Below, piece by piece: positions 52,116 to 60,941 of a stretch of 64,000 nt of DNA. The notes beneath the pieces are model-generated. The model was not told the DNA's origin, made no database searches, and saw only the letters and a program-made list of their open reading frames with translations. Location: positions 153,021 to 217,020 of the forward strand of contig WOUR01000001.1 of NCBI GenBank assembly GCA_009772935.1. The letters run 5' to 3'. A program made the translations under genes and the position numbers. The number at the start of each line of letters is the position of its first letter. Within the stretch, counting starts at the first letter, position 1. This DNA is from Rhodospirillaceae bacterium (GTDB lineage Bacteria; Pseudomonadota; Alphaproteobacteria; Reyranellales; Reyranellaceae).

Positions 52116-53116
52116 CCGACATCCAGCAGATCGTCCTCGCCCGGCGCCCCGAGGGCGACGTCACCGCAGACTGCTTCCGCGCCGAAACCGTCTCGCTGCC
52201 CACCCTCGCCGAGGGCCAGATCCTGATCGCCCAGCGCTTCCTGTCGCTCGATCCCTACATGCGCCCGCGCATGACCGAGCTGCGCTCCTACACGCCGCCC
52301 TTCGAGCTCGACAAGCCACTGACGGGCGGCTCGGTCGGCGAGGTCGTCGAGTCGAAGAACCCGCGCTTCGCCAAGGGCGACATCGTGATGGGCATGCTGA
52401 ACTGGGCAACGCACACGGTCCATGACGGCAAGGGTCTGCGCAAGATCGACGCCGCCGGCCTGCCGCTCTCGGCCCATCTCGGCGTGCTGGGCATGCCGAG
52501 CTTCACCGCCTGGTACGGAATCAAGCACATCTGCAAGCCCAAGGCGGGCGAGACGGTGTTCGTGTCGGCCGCAACCGGCGCGGTCGGCCAGGTGGCGGGC
52601 CAGCTCGCCAAGCTCGCCGGCGCCCGCGTCGTGGGTTGCGCCGGCGACGAGCAGAAGTGCCAGTGGGCGGTGCGCGAGGCGGGCTACGATGCCTGCTTCA
52701 ACCACAAGACCGAGAACGACGTCGGCGCTGTGCTCGACAAGCTTTGCCCACAGGGAATCGATGCCGATTTCGAGAATGTCGGCGGCAGGATCTTCCATGC
52801 CGTCTTCGCGCGCCTGAACAATTTCGGCCGCGTCGCCTTCTGCGGCGCCATCTCGGAATACCAGGATGCGACGCCGATGGCCGGCCCCGAGAAGATGTTC
52901 ACCATCGTCCAGCGCCGCCTGACCCTGCAGGGCTTCATCGTCTCCGACCACGTGGCCCTGATGGGCGACTTCGTGAACGAGGTCGGCGGGCTGGTCGCGT
53001 CGGGCAAGCTGAAGAGCCGCGAGACCGTGATCGACGGCCTCGCCCGGGCGCCGGAGGCCTTCATGGGCCTGCTGAAGGGCGAGAACTTCGGCAAGCTGGT
53101 GGTGAAGGTCGGTTAG
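52112..53116 (+). CDS. NADP-dependent MDR oxidoreductase (curcumin/prostaglandin reductase type)
   Basis: A 334-aa zinc-free MDR protein of the YncB/PTGR group: RFLSLDPYMRPRM, GMPSFTAWYGI, VFVSAATGAVGQVAGQLAKLAGARVVGCAG (NADPH site) and FENVGGRIFHAVFARLNNFGRVAFCGAISEY. It reduces double bonds of alpha,beta-unsaturated carbonyls with NADPH. It is translationally coupled to serB by ATGA, although the two functions are not obviously linked. Confidence 0.92.
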   Translation: MTDIQQIVLARRPEGDVTADCFRAETVSLPTLAEGQILIAQRFLSLDPYMRPRMTELRSYTPPFELDKPLTGGSVGEVVESKNPRFAKGDIVMGMLNWATHTVHDGKGLRKIDAAGLPLSAHLGVLGMPSFTAWYGIKHICKPKAGETVFVSAATGAVGQVAGQLAKLAGARVVGCAGDEQKCQWAVREAGYDACFNHKTENDVGAVLDKLCPQGIDADFENVGGRIFHAVFARLNNFGRVAFCGAISEYQDATPMAGPEKMFTIVQRRLTLQGFIVSDHVALMGDFVNEVGGLVASGKLKSRETVIDGLARAPEAFMGLLKGENFGKLVVKVG

Positions 53117-53143
53117 GAAGCCCGAGCTGGCGCGCTTCAATAA

Positions 53144-53170
53144 AAAAGGCCGCGCGGTGCGCGGCCTTTT
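53144..53170. terminator. Bidirectional terminator between MDR reductase and degP
   Basis: AAAAGGCCGCGC (53144-53155) and GCGCGGCCTTTT (53159-53170) form a 12-bp stem with a GGT loop. T-runs occur on both strands, so it can serve both converging genes. Confidence 0.92.
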
Positions 53171-53186
53171 CTTTGTCTGAGTTCGG

Positions 53187-54671
53187 CTACTTCTGCAGCC
53201 TGAGCGCGGCGAAGCGCGGGTCGCCCTGGCGTTCGACGAAGAGCAGCACCGAGCGCTTCTTCTGCTGCTGCAGCTTGGTCACCAGATCGGTCACTTCCTG
53301 CGGCGTCGTCACCGGCTTCTGGTCGACTTCGAGGATGACGTCGCCCGGCTGCAGCTGCTTCTCGGCGGCCGGGCTGTTGGGCGCCACCTTGGTGACGATC
53401 ACGCCCTTCACCTGGTCGGACAGGCCATAGCGCTCGCGCAGCTGGTCGGTAACCTTCTGCAGGGTCAGGCCGAGCTGCTCGATGGTCGAGGTCACCGGCT
53501 GGTCGGGCTGGCTCGGCTTCTTCGGGCCCTGCGCCGAGGTGTTCTGTTTCTCGGCCTCTTCCTGCTCGCCGACCCGGAGCTTCAGGGGCACTTCCTTGGC
53601 CCCGCGCCAGACGACGACGTCGACGGTGTTGCCGACGCGGGTATTGGCGACGATCTTCGGGAAACGACGCAGGTCGAGCACGTCCTGTCCGGCGAACGAA
53701 ATGATGATGTCGTTACGCTTCAATCCCGCCTTGGCGGCCGGCCCGTCAGCCGTGACATTGGCGACCAGCACGCCGCGGGCACGGTCGAGGCCGAAGGAAT
53801 CGGCGATGTCGTCGGTGACGCTCTGGTAGCTGACGCCGATCCAGCCACGCTTGACCTTGCCGAATTCGCGCAGCTGGTCGGCAACCTGTTTCACGAGGTT
53901 CGACGGGATCGAGAAGGCGAGCCCCGCATTCGTGCCCGATGGCGAATAGATCGCCGTATTGACGCCGATCACTTCGCCATCGGTGTTGAACAGCGGGCCG
54001 CCCGAATTGCCCTTGTTGATGGCGGCGTCTGTCTGCAGGTAGTCGTCGAGCGAATCGTTCAGCGACCGCCCGCGCGCCGAGATGATGCCGGCGGTCACCG
54101 AATGGCCCATGCCGAACGGATTGCCGATGGCAATCACCCAGTCGCCGACCCGCGACTTGTCGGAATCGCCCCACTTGACCGCGGGCAGCGGCTTCTTGTT
54201 CGGCGGCTCCACCTTGAGCAACGCGAGGTCGATGCGGCTGTCGGAGCCGATCAGCTTGGCCTTGAGCTGGGTGTCGTCACGGAAGATGACCGTGATGTCC
54301 TCGGCGCCCTGGATCACGTGGTTGTTGGTGACGATGTAGCCTTCGCCGTCGATCACGAAGCCGGAGCCCAGAGACGTGCCGCGGCGCTTCTGCTGCTCCT
54401 CACCTCCGCGCTTGTCGAAGAAGTCCTTGAAGAGTTCCTCGAAGGGCGAGCCGGGCGGAAGCTGCGGCATGTCGCGCAGGCGTGGTCCCTGCTGGGGCAC
54501 GTTCTGCGTGGTCGTGATGTTGACGACGGTCGGCATCAGCTTGTCGACCAGCTCGGAGAAGCTCTCCGTCGGCTGGCGCGCCCATACCGGCTCAGCCGTC
54601 ACGAGGCCGAGCGACGCGATCGCCGCGAGAGCGGCCCCTCTGAAATAGCCTTGAAAATCAGCTAGAATCAC
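53187..54671 (-). CDS. degP: DegP/HtrA-family serine endoprotease
   Basis: A 494-aa periplasmic protease with a leader (GYFRGAALAAIASLGLVTAEPVWA), trypsin-like domain with His (TNNHVIQG, about 116), Asp (SRIDLALLKV, about 148) and Ser (KGNSGGPLFN, about 220), and two PDZ domains. GTG 54671 is chosen because GGAGG lies five bases upstream; a longer frame extends to 54818. It degrades or refolds misfolded envelope proteins. It lies behind hflC but a terminator and a palindrome between them suggest its own promoter. Confidence 0.95.
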   Translation of the reverse strand: MILADFQGYFRGAALAAIASLGLVTAEPVWARQPTESFSELVDKLMPTVVNITTTQNVPQQGPRLRDMPQLPPGSPFEELFKDFFDKRGGEEQQKRRGTSLGSGFVIDGEGYIVTNNHVIQGAEDITVIFRDDTQLKAKLIGSDSRIDLALLKVEPPNKKPLPAVKWGDSDKSRVGDWVIAIGNPFGMGHSVTAGIISARGRSLNDSLDDYLQTDAAINKGNSGGPLFNTDGEVIGVNTAIYSPSGTNAGLAFSIPSNLVKQVADQLREFGKVKRGWIGVSYQSVTDDIADSFGLDRARGVLVANVTADGPAAKAGLKRNDIIISFAGQDVLDLRRFPKIVANTRVGNTVDVVVWRGAKEVPLKLRVGEQEEAEKQNTSAQGPKKPSQPDQPVTSTIEQLGLTLQKVTDQLRERYGLSDQVKGVIVTKVAPNSPAAEKQLQPGDVILEVDQKPVTTPQEVTDLVTKLQQQKKRSVLLFVERQGDPRFAALRLQK

Positions 54672-54725
54672 GACCGACCTCCAACGGCGCTCAAGGCCAA
54701 ACGGTCGGTACGGCCGGCGCCGCGC

Positions 54726-54744
54726 GTTAGAGTTCCTCTCTAAC
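54726..54744. promoter_or_regulatory. Palindrome upstream of degP
   Basis: GTTAGAG (54726-54732) and CTCTAAC (54738-54744) form a 7-bp inverted repeat with a 5-base centre, 55 bases upstream of the degP start. It could be an operator for envelope-stress control of degP. No regulator is known from the sequence. Confidence 0.4.
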
Positions 54745-54816
54745 TGCGGGCCGATTGTGGCGCAAATAAAGAGGTCGTTATCAGGCCCGGATTTGCGGGG
54801 TTTTGGGCGCCTGACC

Positions 54817-54859
54817 AAAAAGAAACCGGCGGCGTGACAAGACTGCCACAGCCGCCGGT
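54817..54859 (-). terminator. Rho-independent terminator of the hflKC transcript
   Basis: On the minus strand ACCGGCGGC (54859-54851) and GCCGCCGGT (54833-54825) form a perfect 9-bp stem followed by TTCTTTTT. It lies 22 bases past the hflC stop and separates hflKC from degP. Confidence 0.85.
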
Positions 54860-54880
54860 CGGTACGATCCTGGATGCTTC

Positions 54881-55768
54881 CTACTGCCTCGGGGCAGGGA
54901 TCCCCGAGGGGTCGTTGAAGAAGCGGAAGAAGTCGTTGTCCGGGCTCAGCAGCATGGTCGAGCCACCCGAACCGAACGCCTGCTTGTAGGCCTCCATCCG
55001 CCGGTAGAACGCATAGAACTCTTTGTCCTTGCTGAAGGCCTTGGCGTAGATCTCGGTCGCCGCGGCATCGCCTTCGCCTCGCAGGATCTGCCCCTTCAGC
55101 CCGGCATCTGCCTTGATGACGGCGACCTCACGATCGGCCGTCGCCTTGATGCGGGCATTCTCCTCGTCGCCTTCGGCGCGAAGCTGGCCGGCCTCGCGCT
55201 CCCGGTCGGTCTTCATGCGGTTATAGACCGACTGGGAGTTGGCCTGCGGCAGGTCGGCGCGCTTGATGCGAACATCGACCGTCTGGACGCCCAACTCCAT
55301 GGTCTTGACGTTCACACGTCGCGTGATGTCGTCCATGAGGTTGGCGCGCTGGTCGGTCAGCACCGCATGCAGGGGCACCGACGAGAGGACGCCGCGGATC
55401 TCCGAGTTGATCAGCGAGTCGAGAAGTCCGCGCAGGGTCGTCTCGCCTCCCGGCACGGTCTGCGCATAAAGTTTGGCCGCGACGATCTTGTAGCGGGCAT
55501 AGGCATCGACCACGAGCCGCTTCTGGTCGCCGGCGATGATCTCGAACTCCTCGGCTTCGTAGTCGAGCAGCCGACGGTCGATCCGCTGGATGTCCTGGAT
55601 CAGCGGCAGCTTGGCGTAGAGGCCCGGGTCGGTCTTGGGCTCGCCTACGATGGCGCCGAACTGACGGACCAAGACCTGCTTGGTCGGGTCGACCGTGTAG
55701 AAGGTCTGGCTTACGAGGAAGCCCACGATCGCGAGGGCGATCAGCGCAATGATCGAACGGTTGCTCAT
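54881..55768 (-). CDS. hflC: HflC, modulator of FtsH protease
   Basis: A 295-aa SPFH-domain protein: N-terminal anchor (IIALIALAIVGFLVSQTFYTV), SPFH/band 7 region VDPTKQVLVRQFGAIVGEPKTDPGLYAKLPLIQDIQRIDRRLLDYE, RRVNVKTMELGVQTVDVRIKRADLP and the coiled coil of the C-terminus ending FNDPSGIPAPRQ. It forms a membrane cage with HflK around FtsH. Its start overlaps the hflK stop (ATGA). Confidence 0.96.
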   Translation of the reverse strand: MSNRSIIALIALAIVGFLVSQTFYTVDPTKQVLVRQFGAIVGEPKTDPGLYAKLPLIQDIQRIDRRLLDYEAEEFEIIAGDQKRLVVDAYARYKIVAAKLYAQTVPGGETTLRGLLDSLINSEIRGVLSSVPLHAVLTDQRANLMDDITRRVNVKTMELGVQTVDVRIKRADLPQANSQSVYNRMKTDREREAGQLRAEGDEENARIKATADREVAVIKADAGLKGQILRGEGDAAATEIYAKAFSKDKEFYAFYRRMEAYKQAFGSGGSTMLLSPDNDFFRFFNDPSGIPAPRQ

Positions 55769-56988
55769 CGCGTGGCTCCCGGCAGCGGCTGGGGGGCGCG
55801 CGGCGGCTGCGGCCCGACACCCGGAGTCTGGCCCGAGCGCAGCTCGGGCAGCGGCAGATAGGGCAGAACGCCGCCGTTGTTGGTCGTGCCCTTGTCGACC
55901 AGGACCTTGTTCACGTTGCGCAGCACCTCTTCCATCGTGTCGAGGTAGAGACGCTCGGTCGTGATGTCCTTGGCCTTGGCCCACTGCTCGTAGACCTGGT
56001 CGAAGCGCTGGGCGTCACCGCTCGCCCGTGCCACGGTTTCCGCCTTATAGGCTTCAGAGCGCTGGATGATCGATTCCGCCTCACCCTTTGCCCGGGGGAG
56101 CTGCTGATTGCGGTAGGTGTTGCCCTCGTTGATCAGCTTCTCCTTGTCGGCACGCGCGGCTTGGACGTCGCGGAACGCCGCGATGACCTCCTGCGGCGGG
56201 TCGACGCGTAGCAGCTGGATCTGCGAGATGCGGACGCCCAACCCATACTCGTCGAGGATGCCCTGCAGCAGGTCCTTGGTGTCCTGCTCGATCCGGCTGC
56301 GGCCCTCGGTTTGGGCATACTGGAGGTTCGACTTGCCGATCACCTCGCGCATCGCGGCTTCGGCGCCGGCGCGAACGTTTTCCTCGGGATTGCGCACGTC
56401 GAATGCGTACTTGAAGACATCCTTGATCTGCCAGAGCACCGCGAACTCGATGTCGACGATGTTCTCGTCGCCCGTCAGCATCAGGTTTTCCGTCGAGGTC
56501 GGACGGGGGCCGCGGCTGTAGGGTGTCGACGCCTGGGCGCCGCGCGAGCCGATGACGGTGCGGCGCTGATCCTGCACGTTCACGACCACGACATTGCCGA
56601 TCGGGGCCGGCAGATTGTAGTGCAGGCCGGGCTCGACGGGCTTGCCGTAGGGCTTGCCGAACACGAGCTGGATGGCCTGCTGGTTGGGCTGCACGCGGAA
56701 GAAGCCTGTCGCGAGCCAGATCACGAGCGCGCCGAGCACCACAAGGGCGATGCCCTTGTAGGAGCCGAAACCGCCAGGAATGAGATTCTTGAGCCGCTCC
56801 TGGCCCTTGCGAATGACGTCTTCCATGTCAGGCGGGCGCCGCGAGCCGAAGGGGCCGCCACCGCCGCCACCGCCCCGGTTACCGTTTCCGCCGCCGCCAC
56901 CGCCCCAGGGACCACCGCCACCGCCGGAACCGCCGCCTCCACCGCCGCCGCCCCAGGGGCCGCCGCCGCCATTGTTATTCCACGCCAT
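55765..56988 (-). CDS. hflK: HflK, modulator of FtsH protease
   Basis: A 407-aa SPFH protein. Residues 1-50 are an extreme Gly/Trp/Asn-rich tract (MAWNNNGGGGPWGGGGG...), followed by the membrane helix YKGIALVVLGALVIWLATGF and the band-7 domain with VQPNQQAIQLVFGK, VDIEFAVLWQIKDVFKYAFDV and QIQLLRVDPPQEVIAAFRDVQAARADKEKLINEGNTYRN. The C-terminus is a Pro-rich tail. GAGG is five bases before ATG. Divergent from mrp. Confidence 0.95.
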   Translation of the reverse strand: MAWNNNGGGGPWGGGGGGGGSGGGGGPWGGGGGGNGNRGGGGGGGPFGSRRPPDMEDVIRKGQERLKNLIPGGFGSYKGIALVVLGALVIWLATGFFRVQPNQQAIQLVFGKPYGKPVEPGLHYNLPAPIGNVVVVNVQDQRRTVIGSRGAQASTPYSRGPRPTSTENLMLTGDENIVDIEFAVLWQIKDVFKYAFDVRNPEENVRAGAEAAMREVIGKSNLQYAQTEGRSRIEQDTKDLLQGILDEYGLGVRISQIQLLRVDPPQEVIAAFRDVQAARADKEKLINEGNTYRNQQLPRAKGEAESIIQRSEAYKAETVARASGDAQRFDQVYEQWAKAKDITTERLYLDTMEEVLRNVNKVLVDKGTTNNGGVLPYLPLPELRSGQTPGVGPQPPRAPQPLPGATR

Positions 56989-57138
56989 TTTCACCTCAAG
57001 GGCCCCTGCTGCCGCTTCTTACCGCGCCAAGGCGCGTTGTCGCTTTTGATTTCCAGACGCGCTGCATATATGTGACCACAGGCACACCTTCAATCAAGCG
57101 GCGGACGCGAAATTGCGCCGCGGCGGAAGCAGCAGAAC

Positions 57139-58287
57139 ATGGCGGAAATCAGCGAATCGGCCATCCGCAAGGTTCTCGATACCGTGATCGATCCGGTGAC
57201 GGGTCGCAGCGTCGCGGCGCTCGGCATGGTGAGCGGTGTGGCGACGCGGGCCGGCCACGTCGCCGTCACCCTCGAAGTCGATCCCGCGCGCGGCACGGCG
57301 CTCGAGCCGCTGCGCCAGGCCTGCGAACAGGCGATCCGCGCCATGCCCGGTGTTCTGTCCGCTACGGCGGTGATGACGGCCGAGAGGGCAGCGCCACCCC
57401 CGCCACCTGCACCCGGCGGCCACCACGGCCACAGCCATGGCGCGCCCCCTGCTGGCAAGACGACCGGCGGCGGCGGTCGCATCGACGTGCCGGGCGTGAA
57501 GCACATCATCGCCGTCGCCTCGGGCAAGGGCGGCGTCGGCAAGTCGACCACCGCGGTCAACCTCGCGCTCGGTCTCGCCGCCAACGGCCTCGCGACGGGC
57601 CTGCTCGACGCCGACATCTACGGCCCCTCGATGCCGCGGATGCTCGGCGTCAACGAGAAGCCCGAATCGGCCGACGGCAAGATGCTGAAGCCGATCGAGA
57701 AGTACGGACTCAAGACCATGTCGATCGGCTACATCGTGAACGAGGACACGCCGATGATCTGGCGGGGTCCCATGGTGTCGAGCGCGCTGGAGCAGATGCT
57801 GCGTGACGTCCAGTGGGGCGCGCTCGACGTGCTGGTCGTCGACATGCCACCGGGCACGGGCGACGCCCAGCTCACGCTCGCCCAGCGTGTCGCGCTGGCC
57901 GGCGCCGTCATCGTCTCGACTCCGCAGGACATCGCTCTGGTCGACGCCCGCAAGGGACTCAACATGTTCCGCAAGGTCGCGGTGCCGGTGCTCGGCATCG
58001 TCGAGAACATGAGCTACTTCCTCTGCCCCCACTGCGGCGAGCGCTCGGAAATTTTCGGCCATGGCGGCGCCCGCGAGGAGGCCGACAAGCTCGGCGTGCC
58101 GTTCCTCGGCGAGGTCCCGCTCCATCTCGACATCCGCACCACGTCCGACAGCGGCCATCCCATCGTTGTCTCGAAGCCCGACAGCGCCCACGCGCAAGTC
58201 TATAAGAACGTCGCCGGCCGAGTCTGGAAGCAACTCTCCGCAAACCAGCGCGGCGCCCGCCCGGCACCAAAGATCGTGGTGCAGTGA
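57139..58287 (+). CDS. mrp: Iron-sulfur cluster carrier protein Mrp/ApbC
   Basis: A 382-aa P-loop ATPase: N-terminal DUF59 (FSCA) domain of about 100 residues, a His/Pro-rich linker (GGHHGHSHG), then Walker A ASGKGGVGKSTTAVNLAL, IYGPSMPRMLGV, DMPPGTGDAQLTLAQ and the cluster-binding pair C-x2-C in YFLCPHCGE. It carries 4Fe-4S clusters to apo-proteins. The His-rich linker could bind metals. Confidence 0.95.
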   Translation: MAEISESAIRKVLDTVIDPVTGRSVAALGMVSGVATRAGHVAVTLEVDPARGTALEPLRQACEQAIRAMPGVLSATAVMTAERAAPPPPPAPGGHHGHSHGAPPAGKTTGGGGRIDVPGVKHIIAVASGKGGVGKSTTAVNLALGLAANGLATGLLDADIYGPSMPRMLGVNEKPESADGKMLKPIEKYGLKTMSIGYIVNEDTPMIWRGPMVSSALEQMLRDVQWGALDVLVVDMPPGTGDAQLTLAQRVALAGAVIVSTPQDIALVDARKGLNMFRKVAVPVLGIVENMSYFLCPHCGERSEIFGHGGAREEADKLGVPFLGEVPLHLDIRTTSDSGHPIVVSKPDSAHAQVYKNVAGRVWKQLSANQRGARPAPKIVVQ

Positions 58288-58360
58288 GCGAAAAGTCGTC
58301 CTGAGAGCAAGCAAAGGACCTCGCGGAGCGGCCAGGCACGGACCTTCGACAACAAGAAAT

Positions 58361-58909
58361 CTAACTGCGCTGGCGGGCCTTCTTCGGTCGCCAGCCGGGG
58401 CGCCATTTGCCGACCAGGCCATGGACACCGATCATCGAGCCCGCAACCAGTTCGAGGGCGAGGAAGCGGCGGTCCTCGACCCAGCCGGGGAGCTGGATAT
58501 TCAGCGCGAGATCGCGGCGGAATCCGAACTGATTGTAGTACTCGGGGTCGCCGACCAGGATGATCCGACTGTGGCCCAGCATGCGCGACTGCGCCATCGA
58601 ATGCCACATCAGCGCCTTGCCGTAGCCCAGGCCGCGCAGTTCCGGTGAAATGGCGAGCGGGCCCAGCATGACCGCCGGCCAACGGTCGTTGATCAGGATC
58701 GGCCAGTTGCGGATCGAAGCCACCATCCGGTCCTTCTGGTCGATCGCCACGAAGCACAGTTCGCGGATCGGCTTCACGCCTTCGCGCAACCGGTACACCG
58801 TCTTCTGCTGGCGCTCCGGCCCGAACGCCGCCTCGTTCATCTCCTCGATCGCCGTATTGTCGCGCGGCCGCTCGCGCAGCAGCCGGAGCCGTCCGGGATC
58901 GCGGATCAC
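58361..58909 (-). CDS. GNAT-family N-acetyltransferase
   Basis: A 182-aa acetyltransferase: [48 protein letters not shown] (acetyl-CoA loop R/Q-x-x-G-x-G) and [14 protein letters not shown] (motif B Tyr). The pattern is that of YhbS-like GNATs. It starts with GTG overlapping the thyX stop (GTGA), so it is coupled to thyX. Converges on mrp. Substrate unknown. Confidence 0.88.
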   Translation of the reverse strand: MIRDPGRLRLLRERPRDNTAIEEMNEAAFGPERQQKTVYRLREGVKPIRELCFVAIDQKDRMVASIRNWPILINDRWPAVMLGPLAISPELRGLGYGKALMWHSMAQSRMLGHSRIILVGDPEYYNQFGFRRDLALNIQLPGWVEDRRFLALELVAGSMIGVHGLVGKWRPGWRPKKARQRS

Positions 58910-59844
58910 GTCGCCTGCCCGAGCGCCGCCATCAGCTCGCGCCATTCGCGGGCGCTCATGCCGCTCGACCTCTGGTCGACGGTCTCGCCGGCCAGCATGC
59001 GCTTCACGATGGCGAGGCCGGTCTTGGAGAGGTGCGTGCCGCCCAGGCGATACTCGACGAAGGCATCATGGCTGATCGGGCACCAGCGCTTCAGCGTGTC
59101 GAGCATCGTCTCGGCATAGACGCGAATCTCGTACTGCGCGTGCGCATCGGCGCGCAGCGACAGGAAGTGCATAAGGTTGTGCAGGTTCGTCTTCCAGTAC
59201 CACTGGGTATAGAAGCCGAGCGACAGGTTCATGCGCGCCAGCTCGCGCGCGAGGCCCGAACGTTCGGGATCGAGCGGCGCGCCGCCCTCGCCCTCGTTCA
59301 GCATCTCGAGATAGTGCTCGTAGACCAGTTCGGCATCCTGCTTCAGCAGTCCGAAGACGCGCTCGGCTTCCTTGCCCGTGAGGACCTGGTCGCGGCCCTG
59401 CCGGTTCATCGCACTCTGGGCGGCGAGGTGCTCGGGCTTCGGCAGATAGAACTCGTTGTCGAGAATCGAGTAGCGCGCGGAATACTCGTTCACGTTGGCG
59501 GTGCGGTGCCGGATCCACTGCCGCGCCACGAAGATCGGCAGCTTCACGTGGTACTTGATCTCGCACATCTCGAACGGCGTCGTGTGGCGGTGCCGCATCA
59601 GATAGTTGATGAGGCCGCGATCCTCGCTGACCTTCTTGGTGCCGCGGCCGTAGCTCACCCGCGCCGCCTGCACCACGGCGGCATCGTCGCCCATGTAGTC
59701 GACAACGCGGACGAAGCCGTGATCGAGCACGGGGAGCGCCCGGTAGAGGATTTCCTCCAGCGCCGGAGCAACCGGACGCAAGGTCGGCTGGGCCACGGCC
59801 CGGGCCTGATCGATTTCTGCCTGCTGGTCGCTGGAGAGGGGCAT
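58906..59844 (-). CDS. thyX: Flavin-dependent thymidylate synthase ThyX
   Basis: A 312-aa FAD enzyme with the ThyX motif [15 protein letters not shown] and the flanking [29 protein letters not shown], plus [21 protein letters not shown] helix ([17 protein letters not shown]) and the C-terminal helices. It makes dTMP from dUMP using methylenetetrahydrofolate and NADPH. AAGGA nine bases upstream sets ATG 59844. It diverges from ssrA. Length is longer than the usual 220-250 aa because of an N-terminal extension and insertions. Confidence 0.95.
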   Translation of the reverse strand: MPLSSDQQAEIDQARAVAQPTLRPVAPALEEILYRALPVLDHGFVRVVDYMGDDAAVVQAARVSYGRGTKKVSEDRGLINYLMRHRHTTPFEMCEIKYHVKLPIFVARQWIRHRTANVNEYSARYSILDNEFYLPKPEHLAAQSAMNRQGRDQVLTGKEAERVFGLLKQDAELVYEHYLEMLNEGEGGAPLDPERSGLARELARMNLSLGFYTQWYWKTNLHNLMHFLSLRADAHAQYEIRVYAETMLDTLKRWCPISHDAFVEYRLGGTHLSKTGLAIVKRMLAGETVDQRSSGMSAREWRELMAALGQAT

Positions 59845-59921
59845 CGGTTCGCTGTCCTTGTTTTCGCCGGATGTTATGCGGGGATTCGCGCCGGGCGGGC
59901 AAGGATCGAGGCCCAACCACC

Positions 59922-59950
59922 TTCAAAAAGCCGGTGGAAGGGCCTATATG
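59922..59950 (+). promoter_or_regulatory. Candidate ssrA promoter
   Basis: TTCAAA (59922-59927), a 17-base spacer and TATATG (59945-59950) lie just upstream of the tmRNA acceptor piece. The fit is moderate; a match at a stronger site was not seen. Confidence 0.4.
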
Positions 59951-59956
59951 GAGGGT

Positions 59957-60236
59957 GTCGGGAAACCGACTATGGCGATAAACGCCGCGTGAAATAAGCG
60001 TTTCGGACCCGGGGGCAGTACCCGGCGCCTCCACCATTCCTCTCCGCCCTTGGGCGGAACCGATGGGGGCGAACCAGGATCGACGAGCGTGGTAAAGGCG
60101 CGGTTTTTGCCCGGTATGGTTCCGCCGTGACGGGCCATTCACAAGTGCTAACGATAACACCGTTACACTCGCTGCTGCCGCCTAAACAGCGGACGTAAGC
60201 GCGGTCCGGGGGGCACCGGGCAACAGAAGCCCCCCA
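59957..60236 (+). ncRNA. ssrA: Two-piece (circularly permuted) tmRNA, ssrA
   Basis: The acceptor piece ends GGACCCGGGGGCAGTACCCG-GCGCCTCC-A-CCA at 60036, with the T-arm visible. After 28 bases that fold as TCCGCCC-TTG-GGCGGA (60037-60064), the coding piece begins GGGGGCG at 60065, pairing with CGCCTCC of the acceptor end (one G-U). The tag frame runs 60147-60185 and encodes ANDNTVTLAAAA plus TAA. A terminal GGGGGGC/GCCCCCC hairpin follows near 60206-60231. The order acceptor then coding is the permuted alphaproteobacterial form. The 5' edge is approximate. Confidence 0.93.
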
Positions 60237-60321
60237 CTTTCCTTCCGGCCAATTGACGGCTATTGCCATCGTTGACTCTCCGGCAGGGTGGGTCGATGCT
60301 TTCACAAATTTCCGACAGGCC

Positions 60322-60876
60322 ATGAACGATCGCTTTCACTACGACGCTCTCGTCGACGATGCGCTGCGCAGCGTCGTTCGACGCGTGCTGACTCAGGTCG
60401 CGGAAACGGGACTGCCGGGCTCGCACCATTTCTACATCAGCTTCCGCAGCAACGATCCCGGCGTGGAGTTGCCGGACTATCTACGCGCCAAGTATCCCGA
60501 CGAGATGACCATCGTGCTCCAGCACCAGTACTGGGGCCTGATCATCCGCGAGGACGATTTCGAGGTGACGGTCAGCTTCAACAAGCAGCAGGAGCGCATA
60601 AAGGTCCCGTTCGCCGCGCTTTCCGCTTTCGTCGACCCGTCGGTCCGTTTCGGCCTCCAGTTCGATCGCCGCGACAAGGCCACGGGAGAGAAGGTCTCCG
60701 CCGAGAGGCCGGAAGGCGCGGCCGAGCCGACCCCGCTGCCCGTGCCGGAGAAGCGGCCGGCCCCGCCGGAAGGAGAGACCGCCGGGACCGAAGGCGAGGC
60801 AGCGACCGCCGAAGCGGCCAAGCCCGAGGACGCGGCCTCCAAGGTCGTCAAGCTCGACAGCTTCCGAAAGAAGTAG
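60322..60876 (+). CDS. sspB: ClpXP adaptor SspB (alpha type)
   Basis: A 184-aa protein. Residues about 1-130 form the SspB fold: [59 protein letters not shown] and [34 protein letters not shown] disordered Pro/Glu-rich linker follows, ending in [11 protein letters not shown], the ClpX-docking motif (V-V-x-L-D-x-F-R-K-K-like). It delivers ssrA-tagged proteins to ClpXP. It lies directly after ssrA, whose tag contains the ANDN SspB-binding start. Confidence 0.95.
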   Translation: MNDRFHYDALVDDALRSVVRRVLTQVAETGLPGSHHFYISFRSNDPGVELPDYLRAKYPDEMTIVLQHQYWGLIIREDDFEVTVSFNKQQERIKVPFAALSAFVDPSVRFGLQFDRRDKATGEKVSAERPEGAAEPTPLPVPEKRPAPPEGETAGTEGEAATAEAAKPEDAASKVVKLDSFRKK

Positions 60877-60941
60877 GTAGACGCCGCGGCCCGGCTGCGG
60901 CAGGAAACCGGCGCCCCGACAGGGTCGCCAGGAGAAGACGC

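Noticed and set aside
56830..56985. CCGCC-type triplet repeats as a tandem DNA repeat or CRISPR-like array
   Set aside because: They encode the Gly-rich HflK tail; no spacers or regular repeat unit exist, and no CRISPR array was seen in the window.
57094..58428. A long minus-strand frame over mrp
   Set aside because: It is antisense to a full-length Mrp with intact Walker A and CxxC; composition is shadow-like.
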